Source: Synechococcus sp. CO36386bin_37 (GTDB taxonomy: Bacteria; Cyanobacteriota; Cyanobacteriia; PCC-6307; Cyanobiaceae). From it: a stretch of 11,803 nucleotides of DNA. The notes below the pieces were generated by a model. The model worked only from the letters and a program-made list of their open reading frames with translations. It made no database searches and had not been told where the DNA came from. The stretch lies in NCBI GenBank assembly GCA_011525445.1, contig WTGE01000367.1:1-11803 (forward strand), written 5' to 3'. This document shows positions 1 through 7,899 of this stretch, piece by piece. The first letter of the stretch is position 1. Each line of letters opens with the position of its first letter. A program made the position numbers and the translations under genes.

Positions 1-173
1 GCGCTAATCACGTTACCGCCGCCCATATGACAGGCAGCGCAACTAGATGAGAAAAGCTGGGCACCATGATCGAGATCAGGAATGGGACTACTGGCAGCCA
101 TCGCGCAGGGCGCACCCAGCAGGTTGATCGTGATGGACAGAGCAAGTGCAATGAGAGAAATGGGCTTGAGCAT
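1..173 (-). CDS. petJ: Cytochrome c6 (soluble lumenal electron carrier), 5' part only
   Basis: Cytochrome c6 (c553) carries electrons in the thylakoid lumen from cytochrome b6f to photosystem I, or to the terminal oxidase. The first 57 codons are present; the C-terminus, including the axial Met, lies beyond the window edge. The ATG at 173 opens a signal peptide: a Lys at residue 3, a hydrophobic core at about 5-22, and a likely cleavage near residues 24-27 (A-M-A-A). The mature start then leads to the haem-binding CAACH at residues 45-49, followed by M-GGGNVI, which is typical of cytochrome c6. No Shine-Dalgarno is visible, which is common in cyanobacteria. It lies directly downstream of petE in the same direction, behind a strong terminator, so it probably has its own promoter. 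Family identification is firm; whether it is the main petJ or one of several paralogues cannot be told from this fragment. Confidence 0.93.
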   Translation of the reverse strand, partial: MLKPISLIALALSITINLLGAPCAMAASSPIPDLDHGAQLFSSSCAACHMGGGNVIS

Positions 174-199
174 CAACACCAACTTGAATCGTTGCTGTA

Positions 200-205
200 A
201 CCCTA
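200..205 (-). promoter_or_regulatory. Candidate -10 element for petJ
   Basis: TAGGGT on the minus strand fits the loose TANNNT -10 pattern. It sits 26 bases upstream of the petJ ATG, within the short space left between the petE terminator and petJ. No matching -35 hexamer is seen; the expected place is occupied by the terminator's T-run. This is a guess from position and pattern only. Confidence 0.22.
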
Positions 206-220
206 TCGATTTTGCTGCAC

Positions 221-265
221 AAAAAAAAGCCCGATGAGCAACTGTTAAGAGGCTCATACGGGCTT
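221..265 (-). terminator. Rho-independent terminator of petE
   Basis: Read on the minus strand, the arm at 265-252 (AAGCCCGTATGAGC) pairs with the arm at 239-227 (GCTCATCGGGCTT). They form a 13-bp stem with a single bulged A (position 258) and a 12-base loop. The stem runs straight into eight T residues (228-221). It begins 28 bases after the petE stop codon. The T-run is present only in the minus direction, so it should end transcription from petE before petJ. Confidence 0.9.
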
Positions 266-292
266 GTGCTCATCTGCTGATTGAGCAGGTGA

Positions 293-652
293 TCACTCAA
301 CAATGACTTTTCCGACCATGCCTGCTCCGCGGTGGGGTTCGCAGTAGAAGTCGAAGGTTCCTGCTTCAGTAAAGGTTTCCTCCCAAGATTCGCCAGGAGC
401 AAAAGCAAGGTCGCTGTGGCTGAGCTCATCGTGGCCATCGAACACGGCATTGTGAGGAGCCAGCTTGTTGTTCACAAACTTGACGGTGTCTCCCGTTTTG
501 ATGTTGACCGTGCTGGGTTCAAAAGCCAGCATTCCTGTGTCGGTACCAAGCTTGACTTCAACGGTTGCAGCGTTAGCAGTGCCGACGCTGAGGCCTAAAA
601 CGACGACAAAAGCAATTGCTGCTGAGAGAAGGGAACTCAAACGTCTGATCAT
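293..652 (-). CDS. petE: Plastocyanin precursor (blue copper protein)
   Basis: Plastocyanin is the copper-containing lumenal carrier that moves electrons from cytochrome b6f to P700 of photosystem I. The 119-residue precursor has a signal peptide (MIRRL n-region, hydrophobic core about 8-24, cleavage after T-A-N-A at residue 28). The mature cupredoxin domain follows, about 91 residues, a usual size for this family. The four type-1 copper ligands are all visible: His67 in APHNAVF, then Cys104, His107 and Met112 in [10 protein letters not shown]. The ATG at 652 is the only start that gives a complete signal peptide. No clear Shine-Dalgarno precedes it. It lies only 18 bases after the epimerase stop codon and ends in a strong terminator. 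It may therefore be both the last gene of a longer transcript and expressed from a promoter at the end of the epimerase gene. Confidence 0.97.
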   Translation of the reverse strand: MIRRLSSLLSAAIAFVVVLGLSVGTANAATVEVKLGTDTGMLAFEPSTVNIKTGDTVKFVNNKLAPHNAVFDGHDELSHSDLAFAPGESWEETFTEAGTFDFYCEPHRGAGMVGKVIVE

Positions 653-670
653 GAGGCAATCAATTTTTCA

Positions 671-1687
671 TTATTTTAACGCTGGTGAGATCCTTCCACG
701 GCGCGGAAGTCCCGAATCGATTAAGACTGTTTCAAGATCCGGACCATGACTGCGTCCACCGAATCTTTCAGGTTGGGTGACTGGATCATGAATGAAGTGC
801 CTCTGGTGAATTGAAAATCGATCCCAATCGTTGATTTCGATTGGAAGGATTTTGATTAAGCCTTCAATCAGCCAGCTCCAGAGAGGAATGCCTGGTGTTC
901 GTGCGACCCCTCTCCACCGACACAGCGTCGCAACAGCCTCATTCACGCTGATCCATGGCTGTCCCATGACCAATCTTCTAACAGGTCCCTGTCCAGGTTC
1001 TGGATTGGGTTGATGGGGATTTGTTGCCAGGATTCCGCAGATGGCAGCAATGTCAGCGGCATGGATGAAGTGGAAGCTGGCATCAGCTCTCAACCAGCGT
1101 GCGAGCCACAACCATTTGCTCGCTTCCGCTAATCCCTCAGTCAGATAGCTTGTCGGGTAGGGGCTGGTTCCATCCACCCTGCCTCCGAAAACAAGGGTTG
1201 GAAACACCGCAACGATGCGCTCAGCGAGTGGGTGTTGTTCAAGATCCTGTAGACATTGGGCTTTGGTTTGGATGTACTCAGTTCCATACGCAAGGGCTTC
1301 TTGAAGGGGTTGCAATGATCGATCGAGGATGCTCGCTGTTGAGAAGTAGATAATTTGTTCCAGGACTGCTGGATTCAGGAGAGCCAACATCCTCTTTACG
1401 GCTACGACATTGACTTGATGCGCACGCTCTGGGTCTCCCCATGCTGTCGCCGTATGAATCACTCGATTCACGGTTGTGAGTTCGTTGGCGAAACGATCCG
1501 TTTCGCGCAGATCCCCCACCAACAATCTCACTCGAGGATGATCGTTGTCGATTGCTGTCAGCTTGGACGGGTCGCGCAACCAGAGCAGCAGCTCAGCATC
1601 AGAGTTCTCCAATAACCAGGATGCTGTGTATTGACCAACGCAGCCACTAGCACCCGTTATCAGGATTCGCGATCGCGTTGAGCTCAA
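671..1687 (-). CDS. NAD(P)-dependent epimerase/dehydratase-like protein (extended SDR family)
   Basis: This 338-residue protein is of the extended short-chain dehydrogenase/reductase type, related to nucleotide-sugar epimerases and 3-beta-HSD-like reductases. The dinucleotide-binding motif GASGCVG is at residues 12-18, directly after the first beta strand. A conserved Asp (GDL) is at 58-60, the active-site Ser/Thr (FSTAS) at 115-119, and the catalytic Tyr-x-x-x-Lys is Y138/K142. The C-terminal half is a substrate-binding region I cannot assign, so the substrate is unknown. The start is TTG at 1687, immediately after the TGA of hemE and in the same frame. No ATG or GTG lies between that stop and the Rossmann motif, so TTG is the only plausible conventional start. 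A G6 run 6-11 bases upstream is a poor ribosome site. Tight coupling to hemE suggests cotranscription, but does not prove a role in tetrapyrrole metabolism. Confidence 0.88.
   Translation of the reverse strand: MSSTRSRILITGASGCVGQYTASWLLENSDAELLLWLRDPSKLTAIDNDHPRVRLLVGDLRETDRFANELTTVNRVIHTATAWGDPERAHQVNVVAVKRMLALLNPAVLEQIIYFSTASILDRSLQPLQEALAYGTEYIQTKAQCLQDLEQHPLAERIVAVFPTLVFGGRVDGTSPYPTSYLTEGLAEASKWLWLARWLRADASFHFIHAADIAAICGILATNPHQPNPEPGQGPVRRLVMGQPWISVNEAVATLCRWRGVARTPGIPLWSWLIEGLIKILPIEINDWDRFSIHQRHFIHDPVTQPERFGGRSHGPDLETVLIDSGLPRRGRISPALK
673..678 (-). promoter_or_regulatory. Candidate -10 element for petE
   Basis: TAAAAT on the minus strand is one mismatch from the TATAAT consensus. 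It overlaps the stop codon of the epimerase gene and lies 20 bases upstream of the petE ATG, in an AT-rich patch that contrasts with its surroundings. The region where a -35 box would be expected is GC-rich and has no good match. The leader would be very short. Confidence 0.3.
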
Positions 1688-2743
1688 TCAGAACCCCCCG
1701 ATGCGATCCATAACAGTCTTGCCTGCTTCAAAGAAAGCACGACCATTCTCCTCTGGGGTGCCAGGCAAGATTCCATGGCCAAGATTCAGGATGTGTCGAC
1801 GACCCCGTGCTTTACGAACGCAATCATCAATGCGATCGCGGATTGCGTCTGGCGTGCCAAACAAAAGACCAGGATCCACGTTGCCTTGCACTCCAATGTG
1901 TTCCGGTAGGCGCGCTAGGCCTTCAGCCATGTCGACCGTCCAATCCAAAGAGATGATGTCCACCCCCGTGCGACCCATCCGCTCTAGGACTCCTGCACTC
2001 CCTGAGATGTAGAGGATGAAAGGAGTATCCGGATGGGTTTGTTTAACGAGATCGACGACTTTTTTCTGATAAGGACCAGCAAACGTGTCGTAATCCGCTG
2101 GACTGAGTTGTCCTGCCCATGAGTCGAACATCTGGACAACTTGGGCTCCAGAATCAATTTGATAGCGAAGATAGGTAGCAATGGACTCAGCGAAGTGATC
2201 CAGGAGCTTGTGAAGAAGTTCTGGCTCTTGAAAAGCCATCTTTTTAATGACGGCATAGTTTTTACTGCTTTTGCCTTCCACGACGTAAGCGGCCAAGGTC
2301 CAAGGAGCTCCAACGAAACCGAGTACTGCTGCCTGATTTCCAACACTGCTGCGCAAGCGGCCTAGCACCTCGCCGACGAAGGGCATGCTTTCATTCGGCT
2401 CCAGTGGCCTGAGAGCTTTGACCTGGCTGAGGCTCCGAATTGGATCGCCAATTTGAGGACCTTTGCTCTCAATGATGTCGAAATCGATCCCCATTCCTGG
2501 AAGTGGGGTCAGGATGTCTGAAAAGAGGATGACCCCATCAGGCTGGAAGGCTTTGAAGGGCTGCATTGAAATCTCGTAGGAGAGATCAGGGTTCTCGGAT
2601 CGTTCCCGGAAGCTGGGGTGACGATCGCGAAGATCGCGATAGATCTTCATGTATCGGCCCGCCTGACGCATCATCCAGACGGGAGGACGCTCTACCGCTT
2701 CTCCGCGGGCGGCACGGAGCAGTAGAGGCAGGGTGTCGCTCAT
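1688..2743 (-). CDS. hemE: Uroporphyrinogen III decarboxylase
   Basis: HemE removes the four acetate carboxyl groups of uroporphyrinogen III to give coproporphyrinogen III, on the shared route to haem, chlorophyll and bilins, in the cytosol. The protein is 351 residues from the ATG at 2743, the usual length. Family signature 1 ([10 protein letters not shown], residues 21-30) holds the two conserved arginines R26 and R30. The catalytic Asp is D76 in FSDILTP. Signature 2 ([12 protein letters not shown]) is at 142-153, ending in the conserved Tyr153. The C-terminal conserved His lies in [11 protein letters not shown]. An in-frame TTG at 2755 would add MHAS, but the ATG (MSDTLPLL) fits the family better. 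The stop TGA abuts the TTG of the epimerase. A 98-base gap separates it from glgB upstream; I see no clear terminator or promoter there. Confidence 0.97.
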   Translation of the reverse strand: MSDTLPLLLRAARGEAVERPPVWMMRQAGRYMKIYRDLRDRHPSFRERSENPDLSYEISMQPFKAFQPDGVILFSDILTPLPGMGIDFDIIESKGPQIGDPIRSLSQVKALRPLEPNESMPFVGEVLGRLRSSVGNQAAVLGFVGAPWTLAAYVVEGKSSKNYAVIKKMAFQEPELLHKLLDHFAESIATYLRYQIDSGAQVVQMFDSWAGQLSPADYDTFAGPYQKKVVDLVKQTHPDTPFILYISGSAGVLERMGRTGVDIISLDWTVDMAEGLARLPEHIGVQGNVDPGLLFGTPDAIRDRIDDCVRKARGRRHILNLGHGILPGTPEENGRAFFEAGKTVMDRIGGF

Positions 2744-2841
2744 GGATGCGTGCAAGTCAAGGCGGCAACCTACATGACGAAACTGACCATACCGCTGTGT
2801 TTCTGGGCGATCCTGGCAGTTTTGTCACATGACCTGAACCT

Positions 2842-5136
2842 TCAGCTCGCCTGAGTGGAAGCGTCAGGCAGGCTTTTCTTGGGATCGTGCTTAAACACCA
2901 TCAGGCTGAGTGGGGGAAGGCAGAGGTCTAACGAGTGCTCGTAGCCGTGGATTGCCCATTGCTCGGATCGTTTTCCTCCAAGATTGCCGAGGTTGCTGCC
3001 ACCGAATCTGGCAGCGTCGGTATTGAAGATTTCTTCGTAGAAGCCAGAAACCGGAACGCCCACTTTGTAATTGGAATGGCTTTGCGGGGTGAAGTTGGCA
3101 ACAATCACAAGCCACGAGCCGCTCGCACTCTCACGACGCATGAAGCTGATGACGGAATGTCGGTTGTCGTTGCAGTCGATCCACTGGAAGCCGTACTGAT
3201 TGAAATCGTCTTGCCACAAGGCCGGCTCATTCTTGTAAAGAGAATTGAGCTCTCTCACCATCCTCTGAACACCCATGTGGGGTTCGTAGTTCAACAGATC
3301 CCACTGCAGATCGCCCCAGACGTTCCATTCGGCACGTTGGCCGAACTCCATACCCATAAAGATTGTTTTCTTGCCGGGATGCGTCCACATGTAAGCGAGC
3401 AGAGCACGCGTATTGGCGTACTTCTGCCAGTCGTCACCTGGCATTTTGTGGAGGAGATGGCTTTTCCCATGCACGACTTCGTCGTGACTGAGGGCAAGCA
3501 TGAAGTTTTCGGTATAGGTGTACCAGATTGAAAACGTGATGTTGTTTTGGTGGAACTGGCGGAACCAGGGGTCCAGCTCGAAATAATCGAGCATGTCGTG
3601 CATCCACCCCATATTCCATTTCAGGTTGAATCCCAGCCCACCATTTTCTGTGGGCTGGGTCACCATGGGCCAGGTTGTTGATTCTTCTGCGATGGAAAGA
3701 GCACCTGGAAAATGCTCAAACAACACATGATTGGCTTGTTGGAGGAAACGCACAGCTTCCGTGTTTTCCCGTCCACCATTTTCGTTGGCCAACCACTCTC
3801 CATCTGGTCGTAAATAATCGCGATACAGCATGGACGCAACAGCATCCACCCGGATGCCATCAATATGGAATTGGTCAAACCAGAACACCAAATTGGCAAC
3901 GAGAAAGTTCCTGACTTCGTTGCGGCTGTAATTGAAGATCAGCGTCCCCCATTCTTTGTGCTCCCCAATGCGTGGGTCGGCATGTTCATACAGATGGCAG
4001 CCATCGAAAAAGGCAAGCCCATGGCTGTCTTTGGGGAAGTGACCTGGTACCCAGTCGATAATGATCCCAATGCCTTCGGCGTGGCAGCGATCCACGAACC
4101 CGCGAAACTCGTCAGGGGTTCCGTAGCGGCTTGTTGGTGCATACCAGCCAGTGACTTGATAACCCCATGAACCATCGAATGGATGCTCCGTAATGGGCAT
4201 CAATTCGATGTGTGTGAATCCTTGCTCTTTGACGTAAGGAATCAGTCGATCGGCGAGTTCGGGGTAGGTGAGTAACCGAGCTCCTGGCTTTAAGTCAGCT
4301 GCGGGCACCGGTGGGCGGGGAGTGCCATCGATTTCGATGAATGGATCATCAGCAGAGGCATGAATCCAGCTGCCGAGGTGCATTTCGTAAACCGAAATCG
4401 GTTGATCGAGAGGGTTTCGGTGATCGCGAGCTCTGATCCACGCATCATCGTTCCACTGGAATCCATCGAGATGACTCACGATGGAACTGGTATCCGGCCT
4501 GACCTCGTGCTGGAAACCGTAAGGATCTGCTTTTTGATAACAGTGGCCATCCTGGGTACGAATTTCGTATTTGTAGAGATGGCCTTCCTCCAGTTCTGGA
4601 ATGAACAGCTCCCAGATGCCACCCAGCCTCTGCTGCATGGGGTGATAGCGGCCATCCCATGAATTGAGGTTTCCAATCACACTGACAGTGAGGGCGTTCG
4701 GTGCCCACAGGCAGAACATCACACCCTGGACCCCTGCTTGGTTGCAGCGGTGAGCCCCCATCCGGCGCCAAATGTGATGGTGATTGCCTTCAGCGAAGAG
4801 GTGGCGATCCATCTCTCCCATCCATTCGTGGCGGAAGGCCCAGGGATCGAATTGCTCGTGCTCGATCCCACCCCGGTTGATCTTCAACCTGTAGTTGTGG
4901 CCTGGATCCTGACCACATTCCGCCTCGAACACCCATGGATGATGGGGGGTGCCCATCGCAGTGGTAGTTCCGTTCAGTATCAACTCAACGGTCTCAGCTT
5001 CAGGAACCCATGACCTGATGACCCACTGGCCTGATTCCAGTTGCTGGGGCCCAAGGACCGAGAAGGGGTGGTCGTGCCGACATTCGGCCAGCCTCTGGCC
5101 GTCCTGAACCATCCAGTTGAGAACAGCGCCGGTCAT
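2842..5136 (-). CDS. glgB: 1,4-alpha-glucan (glycogen) branching enzyme
   Basis: GlgB cuts alpha-1,4-glucan chains and re-attaches them by alpha-1,6 bonds, making the branch points of glycogen in the cytosol. The 764 residues match full-length cyanobacterial GlgB. An extra N-terminal beta-sandwich spans about 20-110, a CBM48-type domain about 135-230, the GH13 barrel about 250-630, and a C-terminal beta domain about 650-750. The catalytic regions are intact: region I DWVPGHF (361-367), region II GIRVDAV (427-433, nucleophile D431), region III AEES (483-486, acid/base E484) and region [10 protein letters not shown] (550-557, D552). The ATG at 5136 gives MTGAVLNW; a second Met at residue 9 is possible but less likely. 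No Shine-Dalgarno is seen. It lies between a DUF3887-like gene (78 bases upstream) and hemE (98 bases downstream), so it could be in one transcript or have its own promoter. Confidence 0.97.
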   Translation of the reverse strand: MTGAVLNWMVQDGQRLAECRHDHPFSVLGPQQLESGQWVIRSWVPEAETVELILNGTTTAMGTPHHPWVFEAECGQDPGHNYRLKINRGGIEHEQFDPWAFRHEWMGEMDRHLFAEGNHHHIWRRMGAHRCNQAGVQGVMFCLWAPNALTVSVIGNLNSWDGRYHPMQQRLGGIWELFIPELEEGHLYKYEIRTQDGHCYQKADPYGFQHEVRPDTSSIVSHLDGFQWNDDAWIRARDHRNPLDQPISVYEMHLGSWIHASADDPFIEIDGTPRPPVPAADLKPGARLLTYPELADRLIPYVKEQGFTHIELMPITEHPFDGSWGYQVTGWYAPTSRYGTPDEFRGFVDRCHAEGIGIIIDWVPGHFPKDSHGLAFFDGCHLYEHADPRIGEHKEWGTLIFNYSRNEVRNFLVANLVFWFDQFHIDGIRVDAVASMLYRDYLRPDGEWLANENGGRENTEAVRFLQQANHVLFEHFPGALSIAEESTTWPMVTQPTENGGLGFNLKWNMGWMHDMLDYFELDPWFRQFHQNNITFSIWYTYTENFMLALSHDEVVHGKSHLLHKMPGDDWQKYANTRALLAYMWTHPGKKTIFMGMEFGQRAEWNVWGDLQWDLLNYEPHMGVQRMVRELNSLYKNEPALWQDDFNQYGFQWIDCNDNRHSVISFMRRESASGSWLVIVANFTPQSHSNYKVGVPVSGFYEEIFNTDAARFGGSNLGNLGGKRSEQWAIHGYEHSLDLCLPPLSLMVFKHDPKKSLPDASTQAS

Positions 5137-5214
5137 GCAGAGGTGGATTTCATTGGCCGGGAGCTTAAGCGGAAAACTCGCCCTATCAGCATCGATTTTG
5201 TTGACTGTTTGGGA

Positions 5215-5955
5215 TCAAACCAAATCCTCCGAGAAGTCCACATTGATGATCCGGCCCTGTGCATCGAAAATTACAAAGAGGTTGTCGGTCACGGTTCCAA
5301 ATTCGATCGTGACGAGAACCAGCTGTTGTTCGGCTCCCTGACTGGATACGACGGCATTTTTGATGCGCTTCACTCCGCCTAGTACGCGGCTCAATTTGGT
5401 CCACTTGCGCTGAAGATCTTCAGGCGAGATTTCCTTTTGAAAATCAAGGGACAGGTAGTAGCGAGCAGCGATCCAACGTTCAGCTTCGAGATCCCGGACA
5501 AATTTCAGAGCAGTTGTTTCAATCGGCAGAGTTTCCCCTAACCACTTCCAGGCCACAAGCTTGCCTTCATCGTCAAGCACCAGAAGCAGCTCTTTGCTTC
5601 CTTCCTCGGTTTGAGCAATGACATCCACCGTGGTGTCATCCATGCCTGGATAGATTGCCACAACCCGACTTGACTCGATGCGGTGTGCACTGGTGAGCCG
5701 AGCTTTCACGGCATCAACCGATGTGGCCTTTTGCAGCGGGGTAGATAAGCGGTCATACAACGCCTGAGCGTTGCGGGTTTGAAGGGCTGTTAAAAGTGCA
5801 TCTGCTGCCTTGCTCGCTTCGCTGGTACTCAGTGGCGTGCGAGGGGCTAATGCTCCCTGGGCGATCAGTTGTTCTCCTCGAGCCGCCGGCACGGGAAGCG
5901 CCTGCAGCATCGGTGCCGCGAGAGCGCAGACCAGAAGGCAGGAAGGGAGCTTCAT
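5215..5955 (-). CDS. Exported protein with two tandem DUF3887/NTF2-like domains, function unknown
   Basis: This 246-residue protein opens with a signal peptide (Lys2, hydrophobic stretch about 5-20, Ala-rich cleavage region near 20-28), so it is probably periplasmic or lumenal. The mature part contains two copies of the same fold-like unit, about 46-138 and 146-243. Each starts with an alpha helix (AADALLTALQTRN; ALKFVRDLEAERW), then a motif around LSTPLQ or LSLDFQKEISPEDLQ. Each ends with a beta hairpin carrying D-x-x-G (LLLVLDDEGKLVAWKW; LFVIFDAQGRIINVDF). This matches the DUF3887 (NTF2-like) pattern; I assign it by eye. There are no catalytic residues to name and its role is unknown. The ATG at 5955 follows the hydrolase stop by 36 bases. 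A small inverted repeat (5207-5220) spans its stop codon but lacks a T-run, so I do not call it a terminator. Confidence 0.82.
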   Translation of the reverse strand: MKLPSCLLVCALAAPMLQALPVPAARGEQLIAQGALAPRTPLSTSEASKAADALLTALQTRNAQALYDRLSTPLQKATSVDAVKARLTSAHRIESSRVVAIYPGMDDTTVDVIAQTEEGSKELLLVLDDEGKLVAWKWLGETLPIETTALKFVRDLEAERWIAARYYLSLDFQKEISPEDLQRKWTKLSRVLGGVKRIKNAVVSSQGAEQQLVLVTIEFGTVTDNLFVIFDAQGRIINVDFSEDLV

Positions 5956-5991
5956 GAAAGGGAGGCGACAATGGCGATAGTTTGCCGGAGT

Positions 5992-7587
5992 TCATCCGCC
6001 TTGGGGAAAAAGGAGTGGCGCCATTTGCAGTGTCGCCCGATCCAATGGAATGTGAAGGGTGATCACGCGGCAATCACTGTTGGCTGAGCCAGGAGGATGT
6101 TCGTTCGTTCCTGAATTAATGCCTATGGCTGGCCAGGCAGCTCCTGAGAGTGAGAGCCTGAGCCGATCTCCTCGATGAAAGCTTGCGAGAAGAGGTTGGA
6201 GTTCAAGGGTGATCTCGCAGCCTTCCATGGCCTTGACTCCAGGGACTCGTATGACCCCTGTCGAGAGCTGTTGCACCTCGTCGCTTTCAGCAGGAAGCTT
6301 GGACAGAGCTGCGCAAAGGTCAAAGCTGGGCTGATCAGCAATCACCGTCACACGCAACAGGGGGCGCCCTTGAAGTTGAAGATCCTCCGTGAGAGGTGAG
6401 GAGCTAAAAACGGCGACGTCAGATCGCTGGTCAACAGTAGTTCGATCGCAAGGGCCAGCGGTTGGGCTCAGGTGGCCTCCCACAGCAGGTGCTGGCCGCC
6501 AAGGATCATGAACAATCACGCAGGTTCCTGAACCCGGTCGATCTGCATCGAGCAGTTGGCCATCATTCAGATCAAGGCAGGTCAAGCCGCCGGTACTGAG
6601 ATTCCAGCTGGCTTTCGTGGCATCGCTTCCGCTTTGACTGTTCCATGTGGCATCGCCTAGGTCCCAAAGCCTGATCATTTTTTTGATTTCAGGGTTGTGG
6701 GTGGAGGAACCTTTGAGATGCTGATCGAAAAAATCCAGCAACAGTTGAGAGGTTTCAGGCCACCACTGAAGATGGGTGGCGGGTCCAATATGTAGCTCGG
6801 GATTCCCGCCGGAATGTCGGGCTTTTGTCAGCAGATCGAGGAGACCCCGTAGATGAGGGTCCCACCAGCCCCCGATCAGCAGCATCGGCTTGCACAGCCA
6901 GGTATCAGGTGGATGATGAACGATCCAATTCTCGGGTTCCGCCGGGTTTTGACGCAGCCAGCGCAGTGCCATTCCCTGAGCATCGTGTTGTTCCAGAAGT
7001 TCGATCCCTTCGCGAAGGTACCGACCGTCTACGAGTGCGCTATGAATTTCTCTCCAAGCGGATTGATCATGACGGCGCTTGGCTTGAAGAGCAGCAAGCT
7101 GCAATCCCCAACCGAGACCGAGGTGCCACCAGTGGGCACCGCCTTCGCAACTCCAATGGTCACGTTCCTCCAAGCCACACATGGCTGGCGCGAGGCAATC
7201 AGGGGCCGGGCATTCCGGAGGTGCCAGCAATTGGGTCAAGCCTTGATAGGACAAGCCAAAAAGCCCGATTCGCCCATTGCATTCGGGACGATTGCGGAGC
7301 CAAGTCATGGTTGCGGCGGTATCGGCCGCCTCCTGTCCAAATCCGTTGAAAGTGCCTTCGGAGTCGCCCTGTCCGCGTACATCCTGGACGACAACTGCGA
7401 ATCCATGCTGGGTCCACCAGAGTGGATGCGGAAGGGCGACGGTTGAGGCAATGGCCCGTCCATAAGGCTGTCGCATCAGCAGAGTGGGCCACGGCCCCAA
7501 CCCCTGAGGTGTCCAGATCCTTGCGGATAGAGCAACTCCATCTGGGGTAATCAAACTTGCCTCAGAGAAGATCCGATCAGCGGACAT
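5992..7587 (-). CDS. CocE/NonD-type alpha/beta hydrolase (X-Pro dipeptidyl-peptidase S15 family)
   Basis: This 531-residue serine hydrolase belongs to the family of cocaine esterase, glutaryl-7-ACA acylase and X-Pro dipeptidyl peptidases. These cleave ester or amide bonds; the natural substrate here is unknown. The N-terminal alpha/beta hydrolase domain (about 5-290) has the nucleophile elbow G-L-S-Y-Q-G with Ser113. The likely catalytic Asp243 is in GGWWDPHLRG and His272 in GPATHLQW. RQPYGR (39-44) and QDVRGQGDSEG (68-78) are family hallmarks. The C-terminal jelly-roll domain (about 305-520) shows DPWRPAPAVGG (361-371) and VDQRSDVAVFSSSPLTE (385-401). No signal peptide is present, so it should be cytosolic. 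The ATG at 7587 overlaps the end of the small exported-protein gene by 11 bases, which implies translational coupling. The many Cys residues are scattered and have no evident motif. Confidence 0.93.
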   Translation of the reverse strand: MSADRIFSEASLITPDGVALSARIWTPQGLGPWPTLLMRQPYGRAIASTVALPHPLWWTQHGFAVVVQDVRGQGDSEGTFNGFGQEAADTAATMTWLRNRPECNGRIGLFGLSYQGLTQLLAPPECPAPDCLAPAMCGLEERDHWSCEGGAHWWHLGLGWGLQLAALQAKRRHDQSAWREIHSALVDGRYLREGIELLEQHDAQGMALRWLRQNPAEPENWIVHHPPDTWLCKPMLLIGGWWDPHLRGLLDLLTKARHSGGNPELHIGPATHLQWWPETSQLLLDFFDQHLKGSSTHNPEIKKMIRLWDLGDATWNSQSGSDATKASWNLSTGGLTCLDLNDGQLLDADRPGSGTCVIVHDPWRPAPAVGGHLSPTAGPCDRTTVDQRSDVAVFSSSPLTEDLQLQGRPLLRVTVIADQPSFDLCAALSKLPAESDEVQQLSTGVIRVPGVKAMEGCEITLELQPLLASFHRGDRLRLSLSGAAWPAIGINSGTNEHPPGSANSDCRVITLHIPLDRATLQMAPLLFPQGG

Positions 7588-7888
7588 CCGAACAGTGCAG
7601 TCCGATTACATAGGTCGCCAAGATCTCAGCATCGCTTCGACTCAAATTGCGCTGGCCTGCCAATTGGTTGATGGCTTGAGCTGACAAAGCGGACTCGCCA
7701 TTGCTGTTCATGACTTTGAACTTCTGACAGAGGGCTTTGGCCTCGCCAGGGTTGTCCTTTACGTTTTTGAGAAGACTCGACTGGGCCAATCCTGTCAATG
7801 GAAAGACCAACAGCGTGATTGGAACACAGGGAAGAAGGACATGCCTGAGCACACTTCTCGGAATGGAATTGGAGTGGAGGGGACGCAA
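7577..7888 (-). CDS. Small exported protein of unknown function
   Basis: This 103-residue protein starts from a TTG at 7888. A basic n-region (Arg3, Arg11, His and Arg around 14-16) leads into a hydrophobic core of about 17-33 and a likely signal-peptidase site after T-G-L-A, just before QSSLLK. The mature chain is about 68 residues, soluble and helical, with one Cys in KALCQKF and one near the end (LHCSDVR). The last helix resembles S-R-S-D-A-E-I-L-A-T-Y. I do not recognise a named family. The start rests on a perfect AAGGAGG at 7899-7893, four bases before the TTG. The alternative GTG at 7852 would give 91 residues and a shorter signal peptide but has no comparable ribosome site. The gene overlaps the hydrolase by 11 bases and follows the DUF4332 gene by 64. 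Confidence 0.75.
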   Translation of the reverse strand: MRPLHSNSIPRSVLRHVLLPCVPITLLVFPLTGLAQSSLLKNVKDNPGEAKALCQKFKVMNSNGESALSAQAINQLAGQRNLSRSDAEILATYVIGLHCSDVR

Positions 7889-7892
7889 GGAT

Positions 7893-7899
7893 CCTCCTT
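7893..7899 (-). promoter_or_regulatory. Shine-Dalgarno site for the small exported protein
   Basis: AAGGAGG on the minus strand is a perfect anti-16S match, four bases before the TTG at 7888. It is the only strong Shine-Dalgarno I see in the window, and it decides the start of this gene against the downstream GTG at 7852. The same bases can form a 5-bp hairpin (AAGGA, loop GGA, TCCTT) that reaches into the TTG start codon, so the site could be partly self-masked. Confidence 0.7.

Noticed and set aside
1669..1839. Two GCGATCGC octamers (1669-1676 and 1832-1839), the cyanobacterial HIP1 repeat
   Set aside because: Two copies 163 bases apart is mildly more than chance, but both lie within conserved coding sequence and there is no wider enrichment in the window, so I do not treat them as a functional array.
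2744..2841. Gap between glgB and hemE, searched for a promoter, riboswitch or terminator
   Set aside because: A TATGGT and a TTGACT can be picked out on the minus strand, but their order and spacing do not form a promoter, and no stable hairpin with a T-run is visible.
2935..3531. Plus-strand open frame of about 200 codons inside glgB
   Set aside because: It is antisense to the conserved catalytic part of glgB, and its translation shows no family motif.
5207..5220. Inverted repeat GTTTG-GGAT-CAAAC spanning the stop codon of the DUF3887-like gene, considered as a terminator
   Set aside because: The stem is only 5 bp with no following T-run in either direction.
6853..7446. Plus-strand open frames of about 170-200 codons opposite the CocE/NonD hydrolase
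   Set aside because: They are antisense to the conserved alpha/beta hydrolase domain with its full triad; the two overlapping frames have no domain signature.
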